Of a DNA stretch of 64,000 nucleotides, positions 28,641 to 40,264 are shown in pieces (position 1 is the stretch's first letter; each line of letters opens with the position of its first letter). Below the pieces are notes generated by a model. The model was not told where the DNA came from, ran no database searches, and was given only the letters and a program-made list of their open reading frames with translations. This DNA comes from an uncultured Bacteroidales bacterium (GTDB lineage Bacteria; Bacteroidota; Bacteroidia; Bacteroidales; ML635J-15), in assembly GCA_905234755.1 (NCBI GenBank), contig CAJOIT010000001.1, positions 248,001 through 312,000 of the forward strand. The letters run 5' to 3'. The position numbers were made by a program, and so were the translations under genes.

Positions 28641-28725
28641 AATGAATGAATTGCAGAGTTTTGTGCCGTGCAATGTGTTGAGTTACAGTGGATAAGTAAA
28701 TATTTTTAAAATATTGCAATATTTT

Positions 28726-28757
28726 CTTGTCAGTTCAAATATGTTTTGCTATCTTTG
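28726..28757 (+). promoter_or_regulatory. Promoter for atpDC
   Basis: CTTG at 28726-28729, a 20-base spacer and an exact TATCTTTG at 28750-28757. The predicted start near 28763 gives a leader of about 20 bases before ATG 28784. Confidence 0.6.
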
Positions 28758-28780
28758 TTAGCAAAAATTTTATCAGTTAA

Positions 28781-30301
<1,521 letters not shown>

Positions 30302-30309
30302 TAGTTGCT

Positions 30310-30549
30310 ATGACAGTAGAAATCATCACACCTGAAAAGAAGTTGTTCGAAGGCGAAACCTCAATGGTAAAAGTGCCGGGTTCAAAGGGTTCGTTCCAGA
30401 TGCTGAACATGCACGCTCCAATAGTTTCCACTTTGGAAAAGGGCGAAGTAGTTATCCGTGAAATGAGCGGTAACGAACAAAAGTTCAGCGTTAATGGCGG
30501 ACTTGTTGAATGCAAGAACAATAAGATTGTTATTCTCGTAGAAGAATAA
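30310..30549 (+). CDS. atpC: F1Fo ATP synthase subunit epsilon (short form)
   Basis: The 79 residues correspond to the N-terminal beta-sandwich domain of epsilon (VEIITPEKKLFEGE, GSFQMLNMHAPIVSTLEKGEV, FSVNGGLVECKNNKIVILVEE). The C-terminal two-helix inhibitory domain is absent. Short epsilons of this size are known in Bacteroidota, so this is not a truncation by mutation; the gene ends cleanly before a terminator. It links the rotor to the F1 head, but epsilon-type ATPase inhibition by helix extension cannot occur in this form. Confidence 0.93.
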   Translation: MTVEIITPEKKLFEGETSMVKVPGSKGSFQMLNMHAPIVSTLEKGEVVIREMSGNEQKFSVNGGLVECKNNKIVILVEE

Positions 30550-30573
30550 TACAACTGAAAAATAATTCGTAAA

Positions 30574-30606
30574 AAGGAAATTTCCAGTGGAAGTTTCCTT
30601 TTTTTG
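30574..30606. terminator. Intrinsic terminator of atpDC (usable in both directions)
   Basis: A 12-base stem (30574-30585 with 30589-30600, one G-U) with loop AGT is followed by a T-run on the + strand and preceded by an A-run, so it can also end transcripts coming from the minus strand. It lies 24 bases after the atpC stop. Confidence 0.8.
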
Positions 30607-30648
30607 TTTGCGAAAAGTTTCGCATATATGAATATGCATGATTGTCAT

Positions 30649-30675
30649 AAAAAAGAGAAAGTGCGCATTTCTCTT
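30649..30675 (-). terminator. Intrinsic terminator of the flavodoxin gene
   Basis: On the minus strand, AAGAGAAA (30675-30668), a 7-base loop and TTTCTCTT (30660-30653) are followed by T's. The left arm includes part of the TAA stop codon of the flavodoxin gene, so the hairpin begins inside the coding end. Confidence 0.7.
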
Positions 30676-31207
30676 AGGATATTTTCAGCAGATTGTTTAA
30701 CTCTTTGTACTTTGCGATAAGTTCTTCAAGATTTTCGCGCTTTACGAATGAACCTCCATTTTTAATCAAGTCCACCATCTGCTTTTCGTGTTCCGAAAGT
30801 TCCGACTTGCCTTTTTCTGCTTTGCGCAAAATCGGGCGGGCTACCATATTGAACATAATTTTGTAGAATCCCTTTAGCCTCTCGCGGTGCATTCCTCCCT
30901 GCAGGTAGTAGAACGGCACATCGATATTGTTCTGTTGAGCCAATGCAAATGCGTATTTATCGCTTTGCGGTGTCATTCCTACTCCAGCAATGATTACAGG
31001 ATTGAATTTCAGTCGAGCCATGCGTATACCGTTTATCTTGCCGGCACAAATCCAGCCGAGGAAAATCACGGGTTCGCGTTCGCCATGAAACATTGTATTG
31101 TCGATGACGGGAATGGCTGGAATGCCGATTATTTCGGACAAAAGTTCAGCATATTCCTTCGTGAACCCAGTATTCGATTCGTAAACTATTGCCTTTATTC
31201 CTGCCAT
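30674..31207 (-). CDS. Flavodoxin-like protein (177 aa)
   Basis: The start AIVYESNTGFTKEYAELLSE has the S/T-x-T-G-x-T phosphate-binding loop of flavodoxins, which bind FMN and carry one or two electrons. The middle (VIFLGWICAGKINGIRMAR, then PVIIAGVGMTPQ) is consistent with the fold; the C-terminal 60 residues are helical and charged and not part of a standard flavodoxin. Its start overlaps the 3' end of the methyltransferase gene by 13 bases, so it is the last gene of a four-gene minus-strand operon. The redox partner is unknown. Confidence 0.75.
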   Translation of the reverse strand: MAGIKAIVYESNTGFTKEYAELLSEIIGIPAIPVIDNTMFHGEREPVIFLGWICAGKINGIRMARLKFNPVIIAGVGMTPQSDKYAFALAQQNNIDVPFYYLQGGMHRERLKGFYKIMFNMVARPILRKAEKGKSELSEHEKQMVDLIKNGGSFVKRENLEELIAKYKELNNLLKIS

Positions 31208-32361
31208 TTTGTTTCGATGTAGTGTTGCTTTATGCCAAAGAATGTCTTGAGAGCTTCCAGTTGTGCAAGTATCTTCTGCTTTTGTTCTTCCGAAATGCTT
31301 GATTTTGTCGCGATAATCATGACATTCTTGTGGGTGTGGGCATCGGAAATGAATTCGACAACTTTCGTCTTGTAGCCGTGATATTGCAGGTAAAGCACCC
31401 TTATGCTGTCGGTGACCAGTTCTGCCTGGCGTTCCATAAAAATGCCGTGGCGAAGTATTGGCGACAGAATTTCGTTTGGCTCGCCATTTTCCATTTCATT
31501 GCGAATCTGATGCTGGCAACACGGTGCTGCGACAATTACTTGTGCTCCAGCGTAAACTCCTTTTGCAAGTGCATCATCGGTGGCGGTGTTGCAAGCGTGG
31601 AGAGCGATAAGCATATCGAGTTTGTCGGCATTGTAGCTGTCGATTGCACTTTCGGCGAAATGCAGTCCAACGAAGCCCGATTCGGTGGCAAACTTGTTGC
31701 ATAGTTCCACCATGTCGTGGCGGATTTCCACGCCGGTGACATCAGCCTTGCACTTGAGCGTATTGACAAGGTAGTCGTAGAGTGCAAAAGTGAGGTAGCC
31801 CTTGCCGCTTCCCATGTCAGCGACTTTTATTGTACGGTCGGTTGGAAGTGTATCGATGTGACTGCTAAGGATTTCGATGTAGTGGGTTATCTGTCTGAAC
31901 TTGTCCTGCGACTTTGGATTTACATTGCCGTTTGCATCTGTTATTCCAAGCAGATGGAGGTATTTCTTGCCATCAGATGCTTCCAGTTTGCGGTTTTTGT
32001 TACGGTCGTGGTTAAGCGATGGCAGTTCTGTAATGCTGGCTTCCTGCTGCTTCATCTTGAAGTGGTTGCCGTTGTGTTGCAATACAAAGTCGCCAGCAGT
32101 GGTGAAAAGCGTTGCAAAGCGATATTCTTCACCGATATGCTTGCGCAGATTGGCAAGTGCTTCATCGAATGCGTAATTTTTCACTATGTCGCGCTTCTGG
32201 TAGCGGTAGGTGAAGCTGAGTTTGCGTTCGCCCTTTATTTCCACCTGCTTGATGTAGATGTTGCGCACATCGATGTCCTTGCGTAGTGGCGACGACAATG
32301 TTATCTTGACGAATGTGTTCGTTTCGAGGCTTTTGTCAATCTGGCTGATGAATTCTTCCAT
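31195..32361 (-). CDS. Class I SAM-dependent methyltransferase (Methyltransf_32-like)
   Basis: At 388 residues, the SAM motif is ADMGSGKGY (about 181-189) followed by LYDYLVNTLKCKADVTGVEIR, and a later APCCQHQIR (about 279-287) is characteristic of the PF13679 group (related to METTL25-type proteins). The N-terminal 150 residues appear to be a family-specific extension. The substrate is unknown; an RNA or protein target is plausible from relatives, but this is inference. It lies 15 bases after the acyl-CoA synthetase gene and overlaps the flavodoxin gene. Confidence 0.78.
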   Translation of the reverse strand: MEEFISQIDKSLETNTFVKITLSSPLRKDIDVRNIYIKQVEIKGERKLSFTYRYQKRDIVKNYAFDEALANLRKHIGEEYRFATLFTTAGDFVLQHNGNHFKMKQQEASITELPSLNHDRNKNRKLEASDGKKYLHLLGITDANGNVNPKSQDKFRQITHYIEILSSHIDTLPTDRTIKVADMGSGKGYLTFALYDYLVNTLKCKADVTGVEIRHDMVELCNKFATESGFVGLHFAESAIDSYNADKLDMLIALHACNTATDDALAKGVYAGAQVIVAAPCCQHQIRNEMENGEPNEILSPILRHGIFMERQAELVTDSIRVLYLQYHGYKTKVVEFISDAHTHKNVMIIATKSSISEEQKQKILAQLEALKTFFGIKQHYIETKWQE

Positions 32362-32376
32362 TCCGCTAGACCATTA

Positions 32377-34272
32377 TTAATGCTTTGAACTACCAATGTT
32401 CACGAGTTTCTTCATACCATCGGTAATCTTTCCTATGATTGCATTGGGGTTTACAGGTCCTTGTGGCTGTTGTTCTTCCTGATGCATGTAAATCTCATCG
32501 ATTACCGATGCGTATTTCTTTTTTATCACATTTCGTTTGAGCTTTAGGGTGGGGGAGAGTTCTCCTGTTTCCTGCGACCATTCCTCGCAAACGAGGCGGA
32601 AGCGCTTGATGCACTCGTATTCGCTCAATGTTTTGTTCAGGTTGTCGATTTCGCCCTGATATTTCTTGATAACTTCCGGGTCATTTATGAGCGCAACATT
32701 GTCGCGGTAGTGAATTTTGTGCTTCGATGCATAGAAGTGGAGGTAGTTGAAGTCGGGCGAAATGAGTGCGCTTGCAAACTTTTCGTTTTCACCGATAATC
32801 ATTACCTGTTCTACGAAATTGGAGTTCTTAAGCTTGTTTTCGATTACCTGCGGAGCAATGTACTTGCCGTTTGACATCTTGAAGATTTCCTTCTTGCGGT
32901 CGGTAATTTTCAGGAATCTGCCTTCAACAAGTTCGCCAATGTCGCCGGTATGGAACCAACCGTCCTCGTCGATAACCTGACGGGTAGCCTCCTCGTTGTT
33001 GTAGTAGCCCTTCATGATGTTCGGACCTTTGGCAAGGATTTCTCCGTCATCGTCAATTTTTACTGTTACGCCATCGAGGATTGGACCTACTGTTCCAAGC
33101 ATTGACTTGTCCCAAGCTGGCCAGTTTACTGCTATTACTGGCGATGTTTCGGTAAGACCGTAGCCTTCGCAAATCTTTAGTCCTGCAGCTGCAAACAGTT
33201 TGGAAATGTGTAAGCTGAGCGATGAACCACCAGCCACGATTACTATGATGTTGCCACCGAAAGCAGCCTGCCATTTCGAGAAGACAAGCTTACGGGCTAC
33301 GCTGAGTCTCAACTTGTAGAATGCCGAGTTGTTGTTGCGTACATCAAACTTGCTACCAACCTTTAGTGCCCAGTTGAAGATGTGCTTCTTGAACGGAGTC
33401 ATGTCCTTTCCCATCGACACAATCTTGTCGTAGAATTTTTCTGCTACGCGCGGTACCATGTTGAAAATGTGAGGTTTTACATCCTGAACATCGCGCATAA
33501 TTGTTCCGAGGCTTTCGGCGTAGTAGATTGAAATACCTTTTATCTGGAATGCATAGTTCATCATTCGCTCGTAGATGTGGCACAAAGGCAGGAAACTTAC
33601 TGCTCTTTGCTTGTAAACTGCTGGTATAACTGGTCTTACCCCGTACGAGTTGGAAAGGATGTTCTTGTGCGAAAGCATTACTCCTTTCGGATTGCCTGTT
33701 GTTCCTGAGGTATAAACGAGAGAAAATACATCATCTTCGCTGATTTCTTTTTTCCTCTCTTCGATAAGTTTCTTAAGTTCAGCTTCACGGCTTCGGCTGT
33801 CAATCATCAGGGTTGTCCAGTTGTCGGCTTCGGGAACATCGGTGAAAGTGAAAATGCGAGGTTTTTCTTCAAGGTTCTCAACAACTTGCTTAACTTTTGC
33901 GTAAAGTTTTGCGTTCGACACGAATACCATTTTAGCTCCGCAGTCGCGCATTATGAATTCAAGTTCCGCATTGTTAAGTGTCGGATATACAGGCACATGT
34001 ACCAATCCTGCCATTGCAATTGCCATGTCGAGGATGTTCCAGTGTGGCAGGTTCTGCGAAATGCTTATTATCTTGTCGCCTTTCTGCATTCCAGCATCTA
34101 TAAGCGATGCAGCACACATGTATGAGTATCTTCTGTAGTCGGCAGGTGTGTATTTTATCCATTCGCCCTTGTCCTTGTGTGCAAATGCCACATCAAGGTC
34201 AGCATGTTCGTTGCTGTAAATGTCAAGGATGTCGAAAACTCTTGTTGCTTTTGTCTCTTCTACTTTTTCCAT
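32377..34272 (-). CDS. Long-chain acyl-CoA synthetase (AMP-binding enzyme)
   Basis: The protein is predicted to activate a fatty acid to acyl-AMP and then acyl-CoA. Its 631 residues include the P-loop VYTSGTTGNPKGVMLSH (about 186-203), GYGLTETSP (about 370-378), GWFHTGDIGELVEGRFLKITDRKKEIF and the lysine-containing NGKYIAPQVIENKL, all signatures of the ANL superfamily. It probably acts at the inner face of the membrane on exogenous or recycled fatty acids. It overlaps the 3' end of the upstream outer-membrane protein gene by 13 bases, which suggests coupled translation and possibly fatty acid import. Confidence 0.9.
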   Translation of the reverse strand: MEKVEETKATRVFDILDIYSNEHADLDVAFAHKDKGEWIKYTPADYRRYSYMCAASLIDAGMQKGDKIISISQNLPHWNILDMAIAMAGLVHVPVYPTLNNAELEFIMRDCGAKMVFVSNAKLYAKVKQVVENLEEKPRIFTFTDVPEADNWTTLMIDSRSREAELKKLIEERKKEISEDDVFSLVYTSGTTGNPKGVMLSHKNILSNSYGVRPVIPAVYKQRAVSFLPLCHIYERMMNYAFQIKGISIYYAESLGTIMRDVQDVKPHIFNMVPRVAEKFYDKIVSMGKDMTPFKKHIFNWALKVGSKFDVRNNNSAFYKLRLSVARKLVFSKWQAAFGGNIIVIVAGGSSLSLHISKLFAAAGLKICEGYGLTETSPVIAVNWPAWDKSMLGTVGPILDGVTVKIDDDGEILAKGPNIMKGYYNNEEATRQVIDEDGWFHTGDIGELVEGRFLKITDRKKEIFKMSNGKYIAPQVIENKLKNSNFVEQVMIIGENEKFASALISPDFNYLHFYASKHKIHYRDNVALINDPEVIKKYQGEIDNLNKTLSEYECIKRFRLVCEEWSQETGELSPTLKLKRNVIKKKYASVIDEIYMHQEEQQPQGPVNPNAIIGKITDGMKKLVNIGSSKH

Positions 34273-34913
34273 GAATTATTTGTTTTTGTGAACGGGCAGC
34301 TTCCGCACTTTATTGGGTGCTTTATTATGGAAGATAGCCAGTATCTGTATCCTATTGTAAAGTTAAATGTTTTTTTCTGGTATCCGTATGTTATGTTGAA
34401 CATAAGGTCGCTCTTGTCGTTGAGGAAGATGGCGTACTCTAGGTCGGCAAGAAATCCTACCGAGTATTCCCAACTGCCGTTTTGTTTCCAGCCTTTTTCA
34501 TATTCGTAATTTGGCACGGTGCTCCAGCATTCGTGTCCGTAGCCCATAAGTCCAGCACCGAAGCTTAGTGAGTTGCGGTATATCTGGAACATCCTTACTT
34601 TCAGTCCTGCCTGCAGGAAAAGTCCGGGTTTTGATATGGCATCGCTGAGTCCACCGAAGTTGGCCCTGAAGCAGAGGATGTCGCTTACAAGGTAAGTTTC
34701 AACGCCAAGGATTACGCAGGGTTCAAGTACGAAAGTTGCGTTTGCATCAATCTTGTTTTCGTAAAGATTTTTGTTGGGTTCTTTGAAGAAATGGAAGCCG
34801 AGAGGCGAAATTTTTAGCTGCAAGGTTGTCTGCCCCGACATCTTGCTTGGGGTAAGCATAGTTGCTAAAACTATGGCAATCAATGCAGTATAAATTAAAC
34901 TTCGTTTCGTCAT
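34260..34913 (-). CDS. Small outer-membrane beta-barrel-like protein (217 aa)
   Basis: From ATG 34913 there is a signal peptide (MTKRSLIYTALIAIVLATML, then a region ending SGQ) and a mature domain of about 190 residues with alternating strands (LKVRMFQIYRNSLSFGAGLMGYG, DLMFNITYGYQKKTFNFTIGYRYW). This fits a small outer-membrane barrel. A longer reading from GTG 34943 would spoil the signal peptide and is disfavoured. Its 3' end overlaps the acyl-CoA synthetase gene. The function is unknown; the coupling suggests a role in lipid or fatty acid handling, as an inference only. Confidence 0.65.
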   Translation of the reverse strand: MTKRSLIYTALIAIVLATMLTPSKMSGQTTLQLKISPLGFHFFKEPNKNLYENKIDANATFVLEPCVILGVETYLVSDILCFRANFGGLSDAISKPGLFLQAGLKVRMFQIYRNSLSFGAGLMGYGHECWSTVPNYEYEKGWKQNGSWEYSVGFLADLEYAIFLNDKSDLMFNITYGYQKKTFNFTIGYRYWLSSIIKHPIKCGSCPFTKTNNSWKK

Positions 34914-34943
34914 ATACGGCAATATATAATGCAAATAACGCAC

Positions 34944-35185
34944 AATTTTATTATTTATTTCCTCTTCTTGAAAATTATTTGTTCATTATTCGTTGTTAAT
35001 ATTTTTTGTCTGGTTGTCTTGTTGTCTAACAGGCTCGCAGGCTAACAGCCTAACAGCATCGAAGGCTCGCAGTCCAAAAGACTAAAGTACGACTGGTCTT
35101 CTGAAAGTTCAAAACATAATTTGATTTTTTCGGATAGGTTTAAAATAAATGTATATATTTATCCCATAATTAAAATGGTATAGTT
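34944..35185. repeat. Spacer with GGCTAACAG-type repeat family
   Basis: Between two divergent genes, 35025-35075 holds several copies of GCTAACAG and GGCTCGCAG words. The same word cluster appears at 36427-36455 and 44808-44860. No clear promoter matches for the + lipoprotein; a TATATTTA at about 35151 is a weak candidate. Confidence 0.4.
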
Positions 35186-35641
35186 ATGAAAAAGAACATT
35201 TTAATATCACTACTCGTTGTTGTAATGGCATTTGTAGGCTGCGAAAAGCCAGAGCCGATAGAAGTATCTCAGATTGTAGTTAATCAGGAGGACATTACTC
35301 CAGTAACTCACAATACCAACTTGTCATATACAGATTGTCACTCCCACCAAAGTAAAGGATATTATGATCCGATTATAATACCGAATTATGACAACGGAGT
35401 TTTACAAATAACAATTGAAAATTATTGTATTTCTTGTGGTGTTTACACTGTTATTGCAGAATCGGAATTAGATGCTCAAACCATTACTGTAGATTTTGGT
35501 GAAATATATGAATCTCAAGCCAATTGTATTTGTTCCATAGATGTAGATTATTCAATTGACAATATTAACCCAGGAACTTATGAATTAATAATAAAGCATG
35601 GCGGTTTAGTCAAATATCAGGAAGAAATAACTTGTGAATAA
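35186..35641 (+). CDS. Small hypothetical lipoprotein (151 aa)
   Basis: The lipobox is FVGC with acylated Cys19, followed by EKPEPIE. The mature part contains a block of Cys residues (CISCGVYTV, CICSIDVDY, ending CE) and repeated TY/GTYEL strands. It resembles small secreted beta-proteins; no family is recognised. It is convergent with recO, the stops separated by four bases. Its codons are AT-rich like the other small lipoprotein genes in the window. Confidence 0.7.
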   Translation: MKKNILISLLVVVMAFVGCEKPEPIEVSQIVVNQEDITPVTHNTNLSYTDCHSHQSKGYYDPIIIPNYDNGVLQITIENYCISCGVYTVIAESELDAQTITVDFGEIYESQANCICSIDVDYSIDNINPGTYELIIKHGGLVKYQEEITCE

Positions 35642-35645
35642 TCGC

Positions 35646-36371
35646 CTAGTCATTTCCAAAAACTTCGTTCAGAACTTTAAGTGACTTTATTTCCGATAGA
35701 TTTTCGGTGTGAATCTTATAGTATTCCAGCATTTGACGGATGATTTCCTTCCGGTAGGCGTAGGGAATTTTCATATTGCCAGTTTCGTACGATGCGCTAA
35801 GGATTGTGGAAAAAGCGATACTTAGTTGCTTGTCAAACGATTCCTCCTCCGATGTGAAAAATGGCAGGAACATTCCTTCGCGCGAGTTGAAATATGGTGT
35901 TTCGGCGCAATAGTTGTTTGTTATCTCGAATCCGAGGTGCCGTGCGAACTCCTTCAGGAAAATTATGTGCAGGTTTACGATATTGCCTTCCGAAACTTCT
36001 ATCGCTTCGATTGTGCTTTTGAAGAATTGATACAGTGCGGGATTTTGCTCTTCTTCCTTTACCATCTTCATAATCACTTCGGCAATGAATTGCGATATGC
36101 AAATTTTTACCACATCGCTGTCGATGGCGGTTGGACTTTTTACAAGTTCGCAGTACGATATGCTTTGCACAGAGCGTGTGTCCTTCAGCCTAAGTTCGGT
36201 GCGGACAATGTTAAGTGGAGCAAAAATGTTTGCCTTTTGTCCTGCTTTGCGGGTAGAAGTTCTAGCCAGTACCGATATTTTTCCGCATGCTTCGCTGAAC
36301 ATATTCACGACAAATGAGTTGTCGGTGTATTTTATGCGGTTGAGTATTATGGCTTCGGTGGGGATGAGCAT
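35646..36371 (-). CDS. recO: DNA repair protein RecO
   Basis: RecO helps load RecA onto single-stranded DNA coated by SSB in the RecFOR pathway. The N-terminal OB fold is recognisable (TEAIILNRIKYTDNSFVVNMFSE, then GKISVLARTSTRK), with LNIVRTELRLKDTRSVQSISYCEL completing it. The remaining residues form the helical domain. The 241-residue length is normal; the Cys4 zinc motif of some RecO proteins is absent, as is common in Bacteroidota. It lies alone on the minus strand downstream of porZ, with a 139-base gap that carries repeats. Confidence 0.88.
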   Translation of the reverse strand: MLIPTEAIILNRIKYTDNSFVVNMFSEACGKISVLARTSTRKAGQKANIFAPLNIVRTELRLKDTRSVQSISYCELVKSPTAIDSDVVKICISQFIAEVIMKMVKEEEQNPALYQFFKSTIEAIEVSEGNIVNLHIIFLKEFARHLGFEITNNYCAETPYFNSREGMFLPFFTSEEESFDKQLSIAFSTILSASYETGNMKIPYAYRKEIIRQMLEYYKIHTENLSEIKSLKVLNEVFGND

Positions 36372-36393
36372 AGGAATGTTTCTGGGTTTTTGT

Positions 36394-36455
36394 GGGCTAA
36401 AGCCCGTTTCTAAGTTTCTGGGTTTTGGGGCTAACAGGCTTGCAGGCTAACAGCA
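36394..36455. repeat. Repeat-bearing spacer between recO and porZ
   Basis: GGGCTAAAGCCC (36394-36405) is a mini-hairpin of the AGAAAC/GGGC..AGCCC family, followed by a GGCTAACAGGCTTGCAGG cluster (36427-36455). It separates two same-strand genes. Confidence 0.5.
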
Positions 36456-36510
36456 AAAAATTAGCTGTCTTGCTGATAAGCTTTCAGCCTTTTAGCCAAT
36501 TATCCATTGT

Positions 36511-38862
36511 TCATTTCAAGAATAGAATTTTAGTCGTTGATTTTTGTTCGCCAATTTCGGTAGATGCAAATACCACATATACTCCTGATGCAACTTTGTT
36601 TCCGTTTAGGTTTTTTCCGTCCCATACTAGTTGTCCTCCTGTTGCGCGAGCTTCATATACTATGTTGCCGGAAATGTCGGCTATCTTAACAATGGAACCG
36701 GCGACAAGACCTCTTATTGTGACTGGACCATCGTAGTCGGACTTGACAGGATTGGGGAATGCGTATATTTCATCGAAAGTATCAAAGCCTTCTGTTGCTG
36801 TGCCTCGGTAAGAAATTATGCCTTTTGGAGTTGCAAAAAATACATCGCCAGTTTCGGGTACAATGCTTATGCACAATACGTTGTCGCTTGGAATTGGACT
36901 GTTCTGCGTGTTGAAGTGGTGTATGGTTTCTATTCCATCGGCACTGGTATAGTATGCTCCGCCGTTTTGTGTTCCGAACCATTTGCAGTTAGCGCCATCA
37001 ACACCGATTGCTGTTACCACATCGGCAGATAGCAGAATGTCGGCATTGTCGGTTCCATCATTGCGTGGTACTTTTATCTGTCGTCCATTGAAAGTAGCAC
37101 TTTCGAACACCTTGTCGGGATTGTAGTAAACCACTACGCCCTTTGCCGTGCCTACCCAGATGTACCCGTTCTTGTCCTCGGCGATTGAGTATACATCGTT
37201 GCTCACTAGTTCGCCTTCTTCATTTGTCACATTTAAGTGCTTGTAGTAGTCGTCCGAAGTGTTATCAGGAGTTCCATTGTCATAGAAAACAAATAGACCA
37301 CCAGTTTGTCCCAGAACAAGCCATTTTACTCCTGACTTTGTAACAATCATTGATTTAATGTTGCGTGTCATGTCGGGGAACGAAAATCCTGTCCACTTCC
37401 CTGCTGGAGTCATCACATGAAGGCATTTTGCAGATAATGAGTTAGTTACCCATAGGTTTCCGTCTTTGTCAAATGCTGTGCTGCCGATTCGTACCCAGTC
37501 AATTCCATCGATTTGCATGAGGCTGCTGTTCTCGCTGTTGTAAAGTTTATAGAACTTGTTGTCTTTAAATTCTACCAGTCCTTTCATCCATGAGCTTAGG
37601 AAGAAATGGGATTCGTCTTGCGGGTCAATAGTTACACTTACGATGTCGTAGATTTCTGAAAGTTCAGGTATTTCGTTTGCGGTGCGAGTTGTCCACTCGT
37701 AGTTTTCGTATTCATATATTGTCGGATATGTCCATCTCGGGGTATATGCGGCATTGTATCCTCCTCTTACAGCTATTGTTTTAGCTTTCGACGATGAAAT
37801 GTAAAAGACATTGTTGTTGCTTGGTGAGTTTATTCTTAATGCATCGCCCTTGTCTTCACCTTGGTATAGCCAGCCCAGTCCATTTATGCCATCAGCAATC
37901 AATATTTTTCCATCGCTAATTTTTGCATCGTTTGCTTTTATGTTTAACCAGGAGTCAACGGCTTTGTAGTACCAATTTTCGGTTGTTAATTCCAGATTCG
38001 AGTTGTATGTATAAAGGGCAGTTCCTGTAGAGCATACGAGAGTTGCATCATCACAGGAAAGAGAACTTATTGATATTCGTTCTGGCATTACATGAACCCA
38101 CGAATTTCCATCGTATGCCATTATTGAGTCGCTGTTTTGCATAGTGCTTTTATAATTTGCAAGCAGTTTCCCATTGAACCATTTTACAGTGTTGAAATTG
38201 TTGTTTTTCACCCAGAAGTTTGGCGCCGTGCTGTCAATGTCGGTTAGTACCTGCCAGTTGGAGAAATTTACTAGGTTGTTTGAAAGATTTCCATGGAATA
38301 TTCCAGTCGTAGTTGCTACATACAAATCATTCCCTTTGTAGTCCATGTCGTTTACATGTATGTAGGTTCCGTTTTCACCGATAAACCATGTTTCGCTGAT
38401 TTCCAGTCGTTCCAGATTAAGCTTTACAATTCCGAAGTCGCAACCGAGATATGCAAATCCGTCTATCGCTATGATTGAGTTTATCGATTTGCTGCTGTTG
38501 ATTGACTTTTTCTTTATGTCGTTGATGTTTACGATTTCGTTTCCGCGTATAATATCAATGTTTCCGCTTGAATATCCGATGACTACGCTTTTTGTCTTTT
38601 CATCGTATGCTATTCCACTCGGTGTTATGTCCGATAGCACATTGAACCTGTTGAGCCTTTCGATTTCTTCTGTATTGCTGTCGTACTTTAATACGCCACA
38701 TTCGGATATTAGGTACACTAGGCCATCAATTTCAACCAATTGTTTCCCGTTGTTGTACGAGAAATGGTCTTGCCATTGACCTACTGCGACCTGCGCCGAG
38801 GTTATTATTGATATTATCAGAAATATCAGCGTTGTGCATATATATTCGATTTTATTCATCAT
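36511..38862 (-). CDS. porZ: Type IX secretion system component PorZ-like protein
   Basis: The 783 residues include a signal peptide (ending SAQ), the family opening [20 protein letters not shown], then two propeller-type beta domains with blades of the ComA/two-component regulator type ([48 protein letters not shown]), and a C-terminal sandwich ([16 protein letters not shown], ending KILFLK). This matches PorZ, a surface part of the T9SS attachment complex that binds anionic lipopolysaccharide in Porphyromonas gingivalis. Its first ATG lies in an ATGA overlap with the rdgB stop; a second ATG follows immediately. It is the last gene of the six-gene minus-strand operon. Identification is by architecture and length (P. 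gingivalis PorZ is about the same size). Confidence 0.8.
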   Translation of the reverse strand: MMNKIEYICTTLIFLIISIITSAQVAVGQWQDHFSYNNGKQLVEIDGLVYLISECGVLKYDSNTEEIERLNRFNVLSDITPSGIAYDEKTKSVVIGYSSGNIDIIRGNEIVNINDIKKKSINSSKSINSIIAIDGFAYLGCDFGIVKLNLERLEISETWFIGENGTYIHVNDMDYKGNDLYVATTTGIFHGNLSNNLVNFSNWQVLTDIDSTAPNFWVKNNNFNTVKWFNGKLLANYKSTMQNSDSIMAYDGNSWVHVMPERISISSLSCDDATLVCSTGTALYTYNSNLELTTENWYYKAVDSWLNIKANDAKISDGKILIADGINGLGWLYQGEDKGDALRINSPSNNNVFYISSSKAKTIAVRGGYNAAYTPRWTYPTIYEYENYEWTTRTANEIPELSEIYDIVSVTIDPQDESHFFLSSWMKGLVEFKDNKFYKLYNSENSSLMQIDGIDWVRIGSTAFDKDGNLWVTNSLSAKCLHVMTPAGKWTGFSFPDMTRNIKSMIVTKSGVKWLVLGQTGGLFVFYDNGTPDNTSDDYYKHLNVTNEEGELVSNDVYSIAEDKNGYIWVGTAKGVVVYYNPDKVFESATFNGRQIKVPRNDGTDNADILLSADVVTAIGVDGANCKWFGTQNGGAYYTSADGIETIHHFNTQNSPIPSDNVLCISIVPETGDVFFATPKGIISYRGTATEGFDTFDEIYAFPNPVKSDYDGPVTIRGLVAGSIVKIADISGNIVYEARATGGQLVWDGKNLNGNKVASGVYVVFASTEIGEQKSTTKILFLK

Positions 38863-39440
38863 TCTTGGTGTCCTTTTAGAAAATCTGCCATTTTTTTTGC
38901 TGCATTGCCACGATGACTGATTTTGTTCTTGATTTCGGCTGGAAGCTCAGCAAAGGTTTCAGTGTATCCATCGGGAAGAAATACTGGGTCGTAACCAAAA
39001 CCGTTGTGTCCGCGATATTCCTCGATAATGCGGCCTTTTACCTCGCCTTCAAATATATGTTCCTTGCCATTGAGAATCAATGCGATTGCTGTTCTGAACC
39101 TTGCCTTGCGGTTTTCGTGACCTTTCATATTGGCGAGGAGCTTTGCAATGTTGTCGTCAAAAGTTGGATGTTCGCCTGCGTAGCGTGCAGAATAAACTCC
39201 CGGTTCTCCGTTCAGACATTCCACTTCGAGACCAGTATCATCGGCAAAACAATCGAGACCGAACTTGTCGTGTATGTATCTTGCTTTTTGTAAGGCATTG
39301 CCTTCTATGGTATCTTGTTCCTCTGGAATTTCATCATGGCAGTTTATGTCCGACAGCGACAGTATTTCGATGTCGTTGCCAAGAATCCCTCTCATTTCTT
39401 CGAGCTTGTGCTTGTTGTTACTTGCAAGAACGAGTTTCAT
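38859..39440 (-). CDS. rdgB: XTP/dITP pyrophosphatase (RdgB/HAM1 family)
   Basis: Hydrolyses ITP, XTP and dITP to monophosphates, keeping deaminated bases out of nucleic acid. The signature [16 protein letters not shown] (about residues 4-19), [27 protein letters not shown] and [20 protein letters not shown] are all present. Length 193 residues. Its stop overlaps the porZ start and its start lies one base after the upstream gene, so it is embedded in the envelope operon. Confidence 0.95.
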   Translation of the reverse strand: MKLVLASNNKHKLEEMRGILGNDIEILSLSDINCHDEIPEEQDTIEGNALQKARYIHDKFGLDCFADDTGLEVECLNGEPGVYSARYAGEHPTFDDNIAKLLANMKGHENRKARFRTAIALILNGKEHIFEGEVKGRIIEEYRGHNGFGYDPVFLPDGYTETFAELPAEIKNKISHRGNAAKKMADFLKGHQE

Positions 39441-39441
39441 A

Positions 39442-40263
39442 TCAATGGAATTTTATCTTCTTTAAAATCTGGCGCATAATGTCGGGGAAATACAGGTTTA
39501 CGATGCGTTGCTTGTCGTCCTCGTAAATCGGCACTTTGGTGCTGGCGTAGTTGCCCGAAATAAATTCGCCGTTGGTGTTGTATATGCTGAAATGCACGCG
39601 CATAAGCCTCTGCACATTCCTTTGTCCGCTAATATAAGGGTCGCGGTAGTCGGTCTTAATGTCGAACTGGTTGATGAACAGGAAATAATCTACATTTCGG
39701 CGGCTTGCTATTTCTTTTAGCACTTCTGGCTGACCTATGATAATGTGCAGGTACATGTCATCTGTATTCTGCTTTCGTCCAATCAGTTCTCCGTTTTGCA
39801 TTCCGGGACGGGCAGCTATCATTTCCTCTTCGCGCTGTTTGCGCCTTGCTTCTTCCAATTTTTCAGCACGCTTTTTTGCAAGCGGTCCCATATTTTCGGT
39901 GTCGAGTTCTAATTCCGCCAGCCGTAATTCGTACGACATGGTGGTGTATAATCCAGAAATGTCTGCTTCTGCATCGCGTGTGTTGTCTTTTAATAGGTCA
40001 ACTACCTCGCACGAGTCGTTGAGAGCATTTGTGAGCTGCAAGTTCAGCTGGTAGCGGAAAAATTCCATAATCTCGTCGTGGGAGAGTCCGTCTCGCCTTG
40101 CAATGTCGGCGGTGGCATCGTTGAAGTATATCCTTTCATCGAACGGGACTAGCAACACTCTTTTCTGACGGTTGTACCTGCTGTTGAAATCAAGGTATTC
40201 CTGTCCGTATGTTATTGTTACGAAAGAAATTACAACAAGTATTATGGAAAAAATTCGTTTCAT
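39442..40263 (-). CDS. Conserved exported protein of unknown function (273 aa)
   Basis: A signal peptide ([20 protein letters not shown]) is followed by a mature domain opening [22 protein letters not shown], with a charged helical middle ([19 protein letters not shown]) and a strand-rich end ([20 protein letters not shown]). No family or active site was recognised. It sits one base from both rseP and rdgB, so it is fully inside the operon. The [16 protein letters not shown] opening suggests a nucleotide-binding or envelope protein of a small family, but this is only a description. Confidence 0.65.
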   Translation of the reverse strand: MKRIFSIILVVISFVTITYGQEYLDFNSRYNRQKRVLLVPFDERIYFNDATADIARRDGLSHDEIMEFFRYQLNLQLTNALNDSCEVVDLLKDNTRDAEADISGLYTTMSYELRLAELELDTENMGPLAKKRAEKLEEARRKQREEEMIAARPGMQNGELIGRKQNTDDMYLHIIIGQPEVLKEIASRRNVDYFLFINQFDIKTDYRDPYISGQRNVQRLMRVHFSIYNTNGEFISGNYASTKVPIYEDDKQRIVNLYFPDIMRQILKKIKFH

Positions 40264-40264
40264 T

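Noticed and set aside
28219..28695. Long + frame overlapping the end of the second CHAT gene
   Set aside because: It is out of frame with the conserved CHAT domain and has no recognisable protein; it arises from codon bias in the real frame.
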